The notes: generated from the letters alone by a model not told the origin. Counted from the first letter of the stretch, positions 24,628 through 37,641 are shown. The stretch: DNA of 64,000 nt from Thuidium tamariscinum (GCA_947034885.2 OX344752.2:1860001-1924000); one strand, 5' to 3'. Translations and numbers: made by a program.

Positions 24628-25582
24628 TTAACCACTAAAGCTCCAAATTGTGTTTTTTGGCAAAATAGCGATTTTGGGCAGCTCATTACGAATGGAGTTT
24701 TTATGTTTTTTCTTTGAAATTTTCACACAACATGTGTCCAAGGAGTATCTTCAAGGTCCAAAAAATTTCATAACTTTTGACCACATGGTAAAAAAGATAT
24801 GGCATGATATGTTGTTTTGTTTGAATTGCAGGCAACCTGGGAAGCAAAAAAAACTTCTTTAAAAATTACTTTTTCTAAAAATAAAAATTTGAATTTGATT
24901 TATTAGATTTTTATCTATGTAGAAATCTTTCATTCATTCCATTTCGATAAATGAATCAAAAGTTATGAGGAATTTTAGTTTGTGGTAGTTTGAAGGTAGT
25001 TATAGAATCTTCACTCTACAAAAAAGTTTGAAATTCTGTATTTAATTCTATTTTTTAATATTTAAGAAAAACTAGCTAATAAATTGGATGAATATTGATT
25101 ATTAAAATGTTTTAACCATTGGAATTGACATTTTTAATTTTTATGAATAAATTGTTTACAATTTAGTATTTTCAAGCATTTTCTACTTCTTTCTACTAAC
25201 TATTTTTTTCCTATATGTTATACAATTCCAAATGATTTGAAATTTTTTGAGTATATAGCCAACTTGCATTGTAAAACTAATTCTAAGAGTAACCATCATT
25301 TTGAGTATTTTTTCATAAAAATGTGACCTTGTGAAGAGCAGCTACCCGAATTTTTGCAGGGATAAAAAAAGGATTTTTGCTAGTTCAAATGTTAATATCT
25401 TGCAATCTACAAAATGGAAATTTTTGAAATTTTTTCCACATCTTTTGAATCCATTTAACTACAAGATCTAATGGTTAAATATCTCAAAAAATGTTTTTTT
25501 TCAAAAAAATTGCACTTGTATTAGAAATCATAGTTTTGGAGTGATTTTGGTGGAAACATAGTCAAAAACCTTTAGGGGTTAA
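24628..25582. mobile_element. Non-autonomous DNA element E2 (same family as E1)
   Basis: TTAA at 24628-24631 followed by CCACTAAAGCTCC; the right end ACCTTTAGGGG is followed by TTAA (25579-25582). The interior aligns with E1 in the same orientation, including GCGATTTTGGGCAG near the left end, AATCAAAAGTTATGAGGAAT in the middle and GTGGAAACATAG near the right end. More diverged than E1 at the left terminus. Confidence 0.6.
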
Positions 25583-26714
25583 CAAAATTATGTAAGATCC
25601 TTTTGTTAATTTATTAGAGTATCTTGATCTCTTGAAATTGAAAGATCATGATTCTTGAATTTCTTAAAAATCTCTTTCATCTCTTCTCAAAAGTATAGGT
25701 TTAATCTCTTAAACTTTTTACACAAAAATGTGTATTTTCTACAACTTGTTTCCCTCCATAATAAGTTGAAGGAATAAGTTGAGGATAAATATAAAAACCG
25801 CAACAAAAAATATTTCATACTCATCCTTGAAAAAAATATAAGTAGAAAGAAGTAGAGTACAATTTAAAATAGTAAAAAGTTAAGAAGTTAATTATATGGG
25901 ATTGAATTACTAGTAGAAGTCCCTGTTTTTTTGAATGTTAGCAACAAAGAAGAATGTTTTTTAGAACAAAAATTTGAAGATGAGATTCAGGAGATGAAGA
26001 CAAAATTTACTTGAATGTCTCAAAAAACAAGTAGATGTCTCAAACAAAATAAGTCCATGTCTCGTGCAATAGGAATGTTTTGGCAGAGATAATAAAAAAC
26101 ACAAGTGTGCTATAGAGAACGTCCCAAAAAATGCAAACTTGCCACATTGGCATGGGATTTTGTTTTGACTCCAAGTAATTTTTAGAAGTGACTAGGAGCT
26201 AAGGTAAAATGCTAAACAAATGTGAAAGGAGAAGGGCAACTTCAAAGCAAATTTTTCAAAGAAGCAAACAAATTTAAATTTAAAAAAAAAAAGTAATGTG
26301 GCATGCCACATCATCACATTTAGATGCTTTTTGAGAATTCTAAAGTTATTTTTAAATGTTAGCTAACTTGTCAATTGAGAGATTGGTGGTCATGTTGTGG
26401 CAAGGCATATTTTTGATTTTTTCCGTTTAGTAAGTTTTGGGAGCAGAAGTCAGGAATTTAGCATCTGGATTTGTTCATGGAACAGGTAAGATCCAGCAAT
26501 GATACCGGATAATGCTGTAGAGATTGTGGTGGAACAATCCGGTCCATAATGCTAGAGAACCGGAACGGAAATGTTTCCGGACTCGTGTTGAACCGGATCG
26601 GGTTGTATCCGAATTCAGTTCCAGAGTGGAACGGATCCTTTCCGGACTTGGGTACTGACCGGATGAGCAGGAGCAGAAGATCGGGAACGGATGACCGGAT
26701 CCATTTTTGGAGAC
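25583..26714. other. AT-rich intergenic, then region rich in CCGGA words
   Basis: No gene to about 26460. From there the composition changes and the word CCGGA or TCCGG occurs roughly every 20-30 bases, as it does through the downstream gag-like ORF. This marks the approximate left limit of that element. Confidence 0.4.
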
Positions 26715-26721
26715 TATATAA
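26715..26721 (+). promoter_or_regulatory. TATA box of gag-like element copy 2
   Basis: TATATAA followed by GGCC, about 343 bases upstream of the ATG at 27064, in a GC-richer segment. It plausibly drives the element. Confidence 0.45.
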
Positions 26722-27063
26722 GGCCTGACATTTTCAATCGGCCCATTTGCTCTGAGGCGTTCCGTCGTGTGTTTTTCAACCCTCAACGTTTTGAGCTCAC
26801 CTGCTTTCTGTGAGTTGGTTTTTCCGCGTAGTTTCTGTGGCGCAACTATTTATGGCGCGGCTGTCAGTGGTAGTGGCTGGTATTTGTCAGAGTGGGCGGC
26901 TGTCAGTGTGCGCGGGTGACAAACGGCTGCGAGGGTGTGTTTGTGCGAGCGGGAGAGGTGTATGTGTGTGTAGGTGGTTCTCTGTGTTTGTGTGAGTGAT
27001 TGTGAGGAATGAGACGTGCGGCTAGGAGAGAAGTGAGGTAGTTTTGGTTTCCGGATAGCTGTG

Positions 27064-28680
27064 ATGCCGCAGCTACGCCGGAAGAGGACCGAATCAACTA
27101 CTCCCCCTCCCGTAGGAGTGAAACTTAGAAAAGTGGTTCCACTCATCCCTTCCACTGAGCCGGAGAAGTCCAACTTGATGGAGGACTTGACCTTCATGGG
27201 TTGTTTGGGGTTTGCGGAGAAACCCTAGGGGTTCAAGGAGGAACGGATGGTGAAGGAGTTGTTGGGGAAGGTGTTGAATCAGTTCGACAATACGGAGAGG
27301 GGAGTGGCGCATAAGTGGACGGAAGCTCACTAGAGGGCAGTCTACGGATTCAAGCTCCAGGGGTATGGGCCGGTCGGGAGGAAGGTGGACTTCCTCCAAA
27401 ATAAGTTCCATGGCACCCCTCACCCGAAGGACGGATTCTGGGTGATGGACTGCATCGACGACAGGCACAAGCGCCTATTGAAGTTCATACTTCCGGTTTT
27501 GCATCCGGAAAAGCCGACTAGGGTGACGGTCGGCTTGGCGAACACGATCTTCGACGCCCTAAACGGAGAGCGGAAAGTGGACTAGGGCCGAATCGACGTT
27601 GTGGAACTGATCACTTGGTTGTTCAACAACATCGGGAAGAGTAGGGCGACTCCAATCTGCCCCTACATCTTCCACCTCTACCGCACCCTGCAGCTCCTCA
27701 CGGATACGGAGGAGAAGACGTGGAAGGCTCAAGAGCAGGTCCTGAAGTATGGGGAGTCGGAGACGGATGATGAAGAGGTCTACTCCGAATCCGACACCGA
27801 ACCGGAAGACAAGGACAAGGACGAGGAATCGGCAATTCCGCTCGTGAAGCGGCAGAAGACCACATCGCCGAACACGAGAGGATTGCCTCCGGTCCATCAG
27901 AATCCGGTTACGGAAGAGAGACCGGAACCATCTCAGCCGGCACCGGAAGGAACGGATCCAAGTGATCCGTTCGAGAAGTTGATGGATATTCTGTGCAATA
28001 TCCGAGCGGATTGGGAGGTCAAGCGCCAAGTTCTGGAATCAATTGTGGATATGGTGAACGGCCAACCGGATAGTACTCTTCCGGGCATAGTGGCGAACTA
28101 CATCGTTAGTCCCATGGACCTTGCCAAGCAGGAGGCGGAGAACCGAAGATTTCAAGAGGAAGTTGACGGTTTGAAAGTGGAACTCCTTGTCCTCAGGGAC
28201 AACGAGGCTGCTACAAAGGAAATCGCGGAGGAAACCGTCAAGCTGGCGAGTCAGGTGAAGGCCATATTCGGGGAACCCGGATCGGTCGCCATCCGGTCCC
28301 GGCTGTTTGACGAGGAGGTCCATAAGGAGAAGAAGATATCCGGAAGTCAGATAGTACGGATTCTTTCCGACTTCTCCGAGCAGGTAGAGACAACTCTCGT
28401 GGATGTTTAGAAGGCTGCGGATCGGATGGAAGACTGTACCCGGAGATTGATGGAAATTCCGGTCAGACTTTCCGATCTGTCTCTTCCGAATCTTTCCGAA
28501 GGATTGCCTCCGAGGGCAGGAAAGGATAAGATGCCACAGTCGAAGAAGTCGGAGCGAGCGTCTACCGGTCAACAGGGGAAGACAATCGAATTGTTGGAAT
28601 CGCTTGCAAGCCCGATCGCTGGAACTCCGATTGCAGTAGACGAGGAAAGGAATTGGAACCTCACTGATTTTTTTGAGTAG
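27064..28680 (+). pseudogene. Gag-like retroelement protein, copy 2; four in-frame TAG codons
   Basis: One frame of 538 codons runs from ATG 27064 to TAG 28678 without a frameshift. It is broken by TAG at 27226, 27331, 27583 and 28408. The N-terminal block aligns with copy 1 (PKDGF, DRHKRLLKF, GERKVD, CPYIFHLYRTLQLL). It is followed by an acidic linker (EVYSESDTEPEDKDKDEES) and a helical, coiled-coil-like region at about residues 300-450. At the first three TAGs, copy 1 has Trp (TGG). No catalytic domain is visible. The element is probably non-autonomous or its pol is missing. The reading frame has otherwise been kept, so the stops look recent, or are tolerated by readthrough, which I consider less likely. 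Confidence 0.6.
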
Positions 28681-30200
28681 ATAGATAGAAGGGCAGAAAG
28701 CCCAACTATAGGCTCTAGAGTAGCGGAAGCAGATAAATAGTTGTTAGCTTTCTTGTATTTCTAGTTTTTCACTTAGAATCGGATTAGGAAGTAATCCAGT
28801 CCGGATTTAGGAACTTAGAACGGGTTGGAATCCGGTCCGATTCAGGAGTAGGTAGGAACGGATCCGCCGAGCGTTAATTGCGGCGGACTTGTATGGCGCT
28901 TTTTGCTTTTTGCTGATTATTTAAGTCAGTCCCCTCGCGGTGGACTGGGAGTCTTTCTTTTGCATTTTCCTTGTGTATTTTATTTGCTCTTGCTTTGCGC
29001 GTGTATCTCCCGAGTTTGGCAGGGCGGCGTGACGCGGAGTTAGGAAGGCGCAAGTGGTTTTGCAGGCGACATTCTCCCTTTGGTGTTCATTTTTTGTATC
29101 TAAGTGTATGAGAATGGGTAGAGAAGGGGTGGGAGTGTATTTCCAGTGCCTCAGCGCTTCTAGAACTTAATATTCCGGGTGAGAAAGCCATTAGGCTAGA
29201 CGATAGGGAGGGATTCCTTAGTCGTGCTAGAGCTCCTGGGTGGGAAATTCGGTTGAGTGTCCAATCTCCTGTGAGGTCTCACTGTCCTAGTGGCAAACGG
29301 AAGAGTTCTGGTTGACGTTGGAATGGACGGGTACACTTGTAACCACCTGACTCCATATGAACGGAAAGTAGTTCCAAAGTCATTGTAGTATGAGAAGATT
29401 GTACGGGGGATCTCTGTATGACCTACAATCCGGATTTCTATCCGTGCTGCTATGAGAGATCAAACCGGATTTGAGAAGTTAGAGGATAGGAAAGTGGGTC
29501 TTCAGCCACTATAAGTCACAGAAGGACTACCGCTCACAAAATCAAGCGACGACCTTTCTGATGGTAAAACAGAGGCAAAGCTAAAGTGGATTAAGGAGCG
29601 GATACGTACGGATCATCCAGAACGGATTGATCTCGATAGGGAATCAAGAGTGGAATCCATTAGAATACGGATCTGCTATAGTTGGATGGAACGGATTAGT
29701 TCTGGGAAGCCAGAATAGTCAGGGACCGGATCCGTATAGGACCGAATTGACAGAATACCAGTGTACGTGTGAAAAGCGGGTCATTATCTTTGGGTTGTTT
29801 GGGTATTTCTAGTTCTATTCCTAGGACCGAATTAGAGAGATTTTGGACTAACTCCTCTTAATCGCTTAATAAAGCCAGATACTTCACAAAATCTCGTGGG
29901 TTCGATCTTTAGAGTCACTTAGTTATACTCTTTGGTGATTTTTGTGAGTATAATGGGGAATTTACTTACCATGTATTGCAACAGATGTCAACAAAGACAT
30001 ATAGATGTTTTACAACGTCCACTACAATGTTCAAAACTTCAAATAAACAAGATTTGAAGCCCATGGGATCAAATATATCCCATATGGTTTGTCTTCACTC
30101 CTACCACCCCACCTCAGGGTTGACATGATGTTTGAACATTCAACGTTACATTCGGAAGTCCCGCAATAGCGTCCGGGGTCCTTTGGATGTCATTTGACAT
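28681..30200. other. Non-coding 3' part of gag-like element copy 2 and flank
   Basis: CCGGA-type words continue to about 29730, supporting membership of the upstream element. No second ORF, protease or reverse transcriptase is seen. No repeat of the upstream flank was found, so I cannot define LTRs. Confidence 0.4.
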
Positions 30201-30517
30201 TCACAATATTATATGTCCAATGGTCGGGGGGACATGCGGTTGGGTAGACGGGCGGACAAATCGATGCACAGATGGCCAAGCTGGGGTGGACGAGTGGACG
30301 CGCGGTTCAACGGCTGAGATAAAACAGCAGGGCAGACACTCTGACAACCGAGATGTGCCGGAGGTGTGGATGGATGTTTGGACGGCCAAGATGGAGCGGA
30401 CGTGCGGATGCACAATCAGACAATCGAAATAGAGCGGGCACGCAGTTGGACGACTAAGATGGAGCGAACGGACGGACACGTGGAGCCGGACGAGCGAGCT
30501 AATAAATGGACAAGTGG

Positions 30518-33093
30518 GCGAATGGACATGCATTGTAGAAGACATAAGATTCGGAGCCAAAGGCTAGAAGGTTGGATGGACGGATGGGCCGACAAGGTGT
30601 TTTACGGAGTAGAATAGAATGCTTCAAAACTTGAAGAAATCAATTCATCAAAATGAGTAAATTAAACTTAAAGAAGGGATATTTTCAACATCAACAAACA
30701 AACTCATATTATAATGTAAATTCCTTGACTAGGAAATTGTCAAAGATTTTGTACCTTATAATTGAGGTGATTGATGCCCCTTTTAGGCATTAGTCACAGT
30801 ACTTAAAATCTAGCAAATCTTCTATAATTCTACCTCATCATCTCCAAAAATGCATAAGACATTCAAAAAAATTGTAAGAAATCCTAAACAATCATACTAA
30901 CAAATGAAATCAAACAAGTCAACTCTTTATTTATTTATTTATTAGTAACAAGGTAAAACCATCAAAAAATTGCAAAAAATTCTAAAAGTGTTCTTTGCTT
31001 TTGAAAATTTGCAAGTAGGTGTCTTACATCATGAAAAGCATACATAAAAAAGTTTAAAATTTTTTAATTGCCCATGCAAAATTTGTGGCCAATTTACTAA
31101 ACTGTGACCAATGCCTCTAAAAAGCATTAGTCACATTAGTCACAATTGAACATATCTCCCAAATTCCTAGCCTTTTCTATTTCAATGTTTTTTGAGAATT
31201 CCCAAATACTTCCAATGCATCCTAATGGATCATATTGACATTTGAAGCAGGAAAAGTGACTTAGAATTTTTAAAATTTTTGGGTTGTAAGCCAAAACCAT
31301 CAAAAAATTGCAAAAAATTCTAAAAGTGTCCTTTGCTTTTGAAAATTTGCAAGTAGGTGTCCTACATCATGAAAAGAATATATTAAAAAAAATTTAATTT
31401 TAATTGCCCATGCAAAAGTTGTGGCCAATTTACTAAACTATAACTAATGTAACTAATGCCCTTAAGGGGCATTAGTCACATTAGTTGGAATTGAATAAAT
31501 CTCCCAACGTCCTCGCTTTTTCTATTCAAGTTTTCTTGCAAAATTCTCCAATAGAAAATATTTACATATGAAATTAGACAAGTCAACTTTAATTTTATTT
31601 ATGTTTGGGTTGAAAGTTAAAACGATGAAAGAATTGCAAAAAACTCTAAAAGTGTCCAATGCCCCTACACATTTGTATTTTTGCAAGGAGGGATCTTAGA
31701 TTATATTGAGCATATATAATAATTCTTATGTAGGTTCATTACAAAAAACCTCCAATGATTACTTACAAACATGTTTACTACTCTAGCTTAGAGTACTATT
31801 GGATTTGTAGGCATTGATTATAGTTAGCTAAATTCATTCTTTAATATTAAGCATGAAGGTTAAAGAACAAACTACAAGATAAAAATAGAACTCAAAACAA
31901 GAAATAGACTATAGAGGCCCGAAGGATCATAAGTGAAATAGTTAATTCACCCTAGGCCTAAATGCTTATTGAATTTTTGAATGTTTTTCCATTCCACCAC
32001 ATGCCTATCCATCTGTTTGAAAGCTTGTTCAAATGCCTAAATTCTAACAAGACTACGCCCATGCCAATTTGCCTGTTTGAAAGCGCATCTAAAAGCTTGA
32101 TTGTCCACCCCATTTTAGCCGTTAGACCATCCGCCTTATTAGAGCTGTCTAAATGCTCATTCACCCGTCCACCCTATCAAACCCATCTAATCTTCCACTC
32201 GGTCGCCTGGAGGCGCGTCCACTCCATCCAAGTTGTCTCAAGCCGTCTAAAGTCGTCCAAAGGCCCATCCATCCATCCGCCCTATCAAAGTCGTCCCGAT
32301 CTTTCATTTGTCCGCCCGTCCGCCCCATCGAAGCCGTCGATCTCTACCCATCCACACGTCCACTTTATCCAAGTAGTCCGAAAGTCCATCCGAATATCTA
32401 AACTTTTACAAGTCCATGCCCTTGCCAATCTGCTTGTCTAACCTCCTTTTGAAATCCCGTTTAAAAGCCTGATTGTCCACCCCATGACTCCGAGCGTTCA
32501 ACCAAACATCTAGCCGTCCGTGTGCTCTACGTCCAATGAGCCGTCCGCCCATCCGCACATCCGTGCATCCGCCAAAATGCTTGCCTATTTGTTCACTATA
32601 TATTCAGTGTTTTAGAATTTTGAAAGTCCTCAAGTGCAAGAACATTGGATTTTGAGAAAGACCAATTCACTTCTATTCTTTAATTGACAACTATTGAATG
32701 GTAGAAGTATCCAATGTAGTATGAATGCATAAAATGGTAATTCAAGTTATTTCTCCACACATTGACACTCCAAACCGTAAACCCTAAACCCTATCCAAAC
32801 TTCAAATTGTATATTACTTACCAAAAACATTAGTGCAATGTGTACAATATATTTGACCTTCAATTTTTTTTTAATGTCATTATTAAAATGTAGTGCATAT
32901 GTAGACTTCTCTAACTCATTTATTTTGTTTTTCAAATGTTTTGTGGGATTTAGGGCATCAATTTTTGTTTGGCTTTGAAGTACTCTACATTACTACTACC
33001 TATACAAAAGTGAAACATTCACATATGACCTAAGGATTGAAGGGTTTCTTTTGATTTTGTACTTATATTGTAAAATGCATTGATAGTTGAGAA
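30518..33093 (+). repeat. Left arm of the giant inverted repeat
   Basis: Matches 35064-37641 in reverse complement. It contains three degenerate ~340-bp tandem units with central hairpins (about 30767-31700) and a GC-richer CCGTCCGCCCATCC-type minisatellite (about 32150-32590). ORFs here mirror ORFs of the other arm and show only a single residue change over 159 codons. They are read as repeat-derived, not as genes. Confidence 0.8.
30767..31700. repeat. Three ~340-bp tandem units, each centred on a hairpin
   Basis: AAAACCATCAAAAAATTGC begins near 30956 and recurs near 31304, with a weaker third start near 31620. Each unit has a dyad around GTGACTAATGCC / GGCATTAGTCAC: 30767-30797, 31104-31134 and 31442-31486. 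The last pairs about 20 bases around a TTAA loop with one mismatch. The mirror set lies in the right arm. Confidence 0.7.
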
Positions 33094-35063
33094 TACAAAA
33101 GTATACATCCTACAAGAAATAAATAAATCATTTCTATTATATCATGTTATTATTCTATTAGAAGATGTTGTTGAGAACAATTGAAGCACTTTAATGTAAT
33201 TTAATGTGATATACTATAATAGGTCAAGGTTAAATATTACATTCATACAACAAAATATTATTGAAATTTTTGTTGTATACTCTTTTACCTATATGTACAT
33301 CGTAAGTTATAAGCCATCAATAATATATTGCATTTCAAAATTATTGGTGCTTAGGGAGTAAAAAATGAGATTGACCTTCAAATGTAATAACTATTGTTAG
33401 TCATGTATAATAATCAATGAATATTGGACCTCATACATATACATTTGTAATGTGTTTCACTGTTTCTGCATTAAAAATGATGTCATGATATTATTCTATT
33501 ATAATATGAAAGTGTCAAATATATATTTAGTGATTTGAAGGATTTTCCCAAATGTAGGTTTAGGCCTTAGGCCTAAGGGTGCATGCCTAATTGAAAGAAT
33601 CAATATTGTTGTACTAAGTATAATTGTACAAGGTATTTCATTAGATGTTTGATGAGATGGTGTTGTATTAAAAAAAATGAAAAATAGAGTATGACTTATG
33701 TCCTCATAAGCTCCTAAAGTATTACAAAAGCCAAGCATAGATTTTCTGTAGTATTAATGTTTGAAGGACCATTTGTCCCTTGGAGGCTTGGAGAGGCACC
33801 TTGGATTTTGAGAAGGTACCAATAGTCTCAATTTTTTATTTTTTTTCATCATATTTAAAAACTCTTTTTGAAAATAGAAAAATTGATTGTCTTTATAGGA
33901 ATAATTTTTTTCTTCAATTGATGGGCAAGAATACAAAGTATGTCTACAAACAAAAGTTCTTCTCAAAATTAGGGAGAGTGGACAACGCAAAGAAATTTCA
34001 AAAACCATCATTTTTATTTTTATTTTTATTTATTTTCTCTTGTACATTAAATTTTTGTCTACATAGAAAGTTTAGATTCATTTTATTTGGACAAGTGATG
34101 TAAAATTTATGGACAATCTTCTTTATTGGGCATTGTAAGCATGTTTTTAGAAAAAAAACATGCTTGTACAAGTCATTTGTAAATGCAATTTTCTAGATTT
34201 TTTTCAAAAAAAGAAATTGTACATAGTTTAGTTTCTTTACTAGAAAAACCTCACCAATTTGATATTAATACTAAGGGAGGACACTTCCTGTTTTTTAATA
34301 ACCTATGTGCGGCGGAATATAGGGTACATTTAAATAATCTTAGGTAAAATTTATAAAAAATTTACACATAAAATAGGGGGCATTAAAAAGGCAAAGTGTT
34401 TTAAAAATAAAATAGGGATGATAATATGGCTGATTTTTCCGCTTTATGGTAAAATAGGGGCTCTTTTAATGTTGCCAAGTAATGATTACAAGTAATTGAT
34501 AGCCCCCCTAAAAATACCCCACCACCGCACGTGGGTCCTCCAAATATACAAGAAGTGTCCTCCCCGGGTATTAATAAGCTCTTATTCCATGTTAAATATG
34601 TTAATTAATTTAGATTTTCCTATCATAACAAACCTACTAGTTCTAATTAGTTATTTTTTTGAAAATCACAATTAATTTTTTTCTTTAAATTTTTTCTCCT
34701 AGAACCTCACCCATATTCTGCACTATCAAGATTCAAAGCTCAAAACTTTAAACCTTCAGCACTATCAAGATTCAAAGGTTTAAAACTATCAAGATTCAAA
34801 GGTTTAAAACTAAATATTGTAGTTCCACAATTAACAATTTGTATATAACTTTTTTTTAAAATTCTAAACCTATAATTCTTCCAATTAGTGTTGTTGAAAT
34901 TTATGAAATTCATTTCCAGCATTTTGCTACATTTAGGTGTAAGATCCTACCATTACTTCAAAAATCACAAGGATTTGATTGGGATAAATCATCAAATAAT
35001 ATTTAACATTCAAAGAAGAATGCTATCTTAGATCTGATTTAATCAATTATGGATACCTTAACG
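33094..35063. other. Spacer of the giant inverted repeat
   Basis: Unique AT-rich sequence of 1970 bp between the two arms, containing the 298-bp MITE at 34271-34568. No gene is recognised; short ORFs are low-complexity. Confidence 0.5.
34271..34568 (+). mobile_element. 298-bp MITE, copy 1, with 8-bp duplication TATTAATA
   Basis: Flanked by TATTAATA at 34263-34270 and 34569-34576. Ends are inverted: CTAAGGGAGGACACTTC at the left and GAAGTGTCCTCCCCGGG at the right. The 8-bp duplication is typical of the hAT superfamily. A second copy of identical length lies inverted at 45144-45441. No coding capacity. Confidence 0.8.
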
Positions 35064-37641
35064 CCTTCAATTATCAATGCATTTTACAATATAAGTACAA
35101 AATCAAAAGAAACCCTTCAATCCTTAGGTCATATGTGAATGTTTCACTTTTGTATAGGTAGTAGTAATGTAGAGTACTTCAAAGCCAAACAAAAATTGAT
35201 GCCCTAAATCCCACAAAACATTTGAAAAACAAAATAAATGAGTTAGAGAAGTCTACATATGCACTACATTTTAATAATGACATTAAAAAAAAATTGAAGG
35301 TCAAATATATTGTACACATTGCACTAATGTTTTTGGTAAGTAATATACAATTTGAAGTTTGGATAGGGTTTAGGGTTTACGGTTTGGAGTGTCAATGTGT
35401 GGAGAAATAACTTGAATTACCATTTTATGCATTCATACTACATTGGATACTTCTACCATTCAATAGTTGTCAATTAAAGAATAGAAGTGAATTGGTCTTT
35501 CTCAAAATCCAATGTTCTTGCACTTGAGGACTTTCAAAATTCTAAAACACTGAATATATAGTGAACAAATAGGCAAGCATTTTGGCGGATGCACGGATGT
35601 GCGGATGGGCGGACGGCTCATTGGACGTAGAGCACACGGACGGCTAGATGTTTGGTTGAACGCTCGGAGTCATGGGGTGGACAATCAGGCTTTTAAACGG
35701 GATTTCAAAAGGAGGTTAGACAAGCAGATTGGCAAGGGCATGGACTTGTAAAAGTTTAGATATTCGGATGGACTTTCGGACTACTTGGATAAAGTGGACG
35801 TGTGGATGGGTAGAGATCGACGGCTTCGATGGGGCGGACGGGCGGACAAATGAAAGATCGGGACGACTTTGATAGGGCGGATGGATGGATGGGCCTTTGG
35901 ACGACTTTAGATGGCTTGAGACAACTTGGATGGAGTGGACGCGCCTCCAGGCGACCGAGTGGAAGATTAGATGGGTTTGATAGGGTGGACGGGTGAATGA
36001 GCATTTAGACAGCTCTAATAAGGCGGATGGTCTAACGGCTAAAATGGGGTGGACAATCAAGCTTTTAGATGCGCTTTCAAACAGGCAAATTGGCATGGGC
36101 GTAGTCTTGTTAGAATTTAGGCATTTGAACAAGCTTTCAAACAGATGGATAGGCATGTGGTGGAATGGAAAAACATTCAAAAATTCAATAAGCATTTAGG
36201 CCTAGGGTGAATTAACTATTTCACTTATGATCCTTCGGGCCTCTATAGTCTATTTCTTGTTTTGAGTTCTATTTTTATCTTGTAGTTTGTTCTTTAACCT
36301 TCATGCTTAATATTAAAGAATGAATTTAGCTAACTATAATCAATGCCTACAAATCCAATAGTACTCTAAGCTAGAGTAGTAAACATGTTTGTAAGTAATC
36401 ATTGGAGGTTTTTTGTAATGAACCTACATAAGAATTATTATATATGCTCAATATAATCTAAGATCCCTCCTTGCAAAAATACAAATGTGTAGGGGCATTG
36501 GACACTTTTAGAGTTTTTTGCAATTCTTTCATCGTTTTAACTTTCAACCCAAACATAAATAAAATTAAAGTTGACTTGTCTAATTTCATATGTAAATATT
36601 TTCTATTGGAGAATTTTGCAAGAAAACTTGAATAGAAAAAGCGAGGACGTTGGGAGATTTATTCAATTCCAACTAATGTGACTAATGCCCCTTAAGGGCA
36701 TTAGTTACATTAGTTATAGTTTAGTAAATTGGCCACAACTTTTGCATGGGCAATTAAAATTAAATTTTTTTTAATATATTCTTTTCATGATGTAGGACAC
36801 CTACTTGCAAATTTTCAAAAGCAAAGGACACTTTTAGAATTTTTTGCAATTTTTTGATGGTTTTGGCTTACAACCCAAAAATTTTAAAAATTCTAAGTCA
36901 CTTTTCCTGCTTCAAATGTCAATATGATCCATTAGGATGCATTGGAAGTATTTGGGAATTCTCAAAAAACATTGAAATAGAAAAGGCTAGGAATTTGGGA
37001 GATATGTTCAATTGTGACTAATGTGACTAATGCTTTTTAGAGGCATTGGTCACAGTTTAGTAAATTGGCCACAAATTTTGCATGGGCAATTAAAAAATTT
37101 TAAACTTTTTTATGTATGCTTTTCATGATGTAAGACACCTACTTGCAAATTTTCAAAAGCAAAGAACACTTTTAGAATTTTTTGCAATTTTTTGATGGTT
37201 TTACCTTGTTACTAATAAATAAATAAATAAAGAGTTGACTTGTTTGATTTCATTTGTTAGTATGATTGTTTAGGATTTCTTACAATTTTTTTGAATGTCT
37301 TATGCATTTTTGGAGATGATGAGGTAGAATTATAGAAGATTTGCTAGATTTTAAGTACTGTGACTAATGCCTAAAAGGGGCATCAATCACCTCAATTATA
37401 AGGTACAAAATCTTTGACAATTTCCTAGTCAAGGAATTTACATTATAATATGAGTTTGTTTGTTGATGTTGAAAATATCCCTTCTTTAAGTTTAATTTAC
37501 TCATTTTGATGAATTGATTTCTTCAAGTTTTGAAGCATTCTATTCTACTCCGTAAAACACCTTGTCGGCCCATCCGTCCATCCAACCTTCTAGCCTTTGG
37601 CTCCGAATCTTATGTCTTCTACAATTCATGTTCATCCGCCT
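35064..37641 (-). repeat. Right arm of the giant inverted repeat (inner part)
   Basis: Reverse complement of 30518-33093, collinear without net indel. The arm breaks at 37641, where a solo LTR is inserted, and resumes at 38997. Confidence 0.8.

Noticed and set aside
27064..28680. TAG used as a sense codon (genetic code variant or programmed readthrough)
   Set aside because: The paralog has TGG at three of the four positions, the TAGs differ in position between copies, and other decayed ORFs show further damage. Mutation of TGG fits better than recoding.
30201..30560. Minus-strand ORF of 119 codons
   Set aside because: Lies in the degenerate GGACGG repeat at the edge of the giant inverted repeat; repeat-derived.
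31962..32441. 159-codon ORF duplicated identically in both palindrome arms
   Set aside because: Composition follows a degenerate CCATCCGTCC minisatellite, with no domain. Its conservation is explained by the identity of the arms.
32770..32800. Interstitial plant telomere motif (CCCTAAACCCTA), also at ~53837-53852
   Set aside because: Only about two repeat units each, common by chance and in plant promoters or introns.
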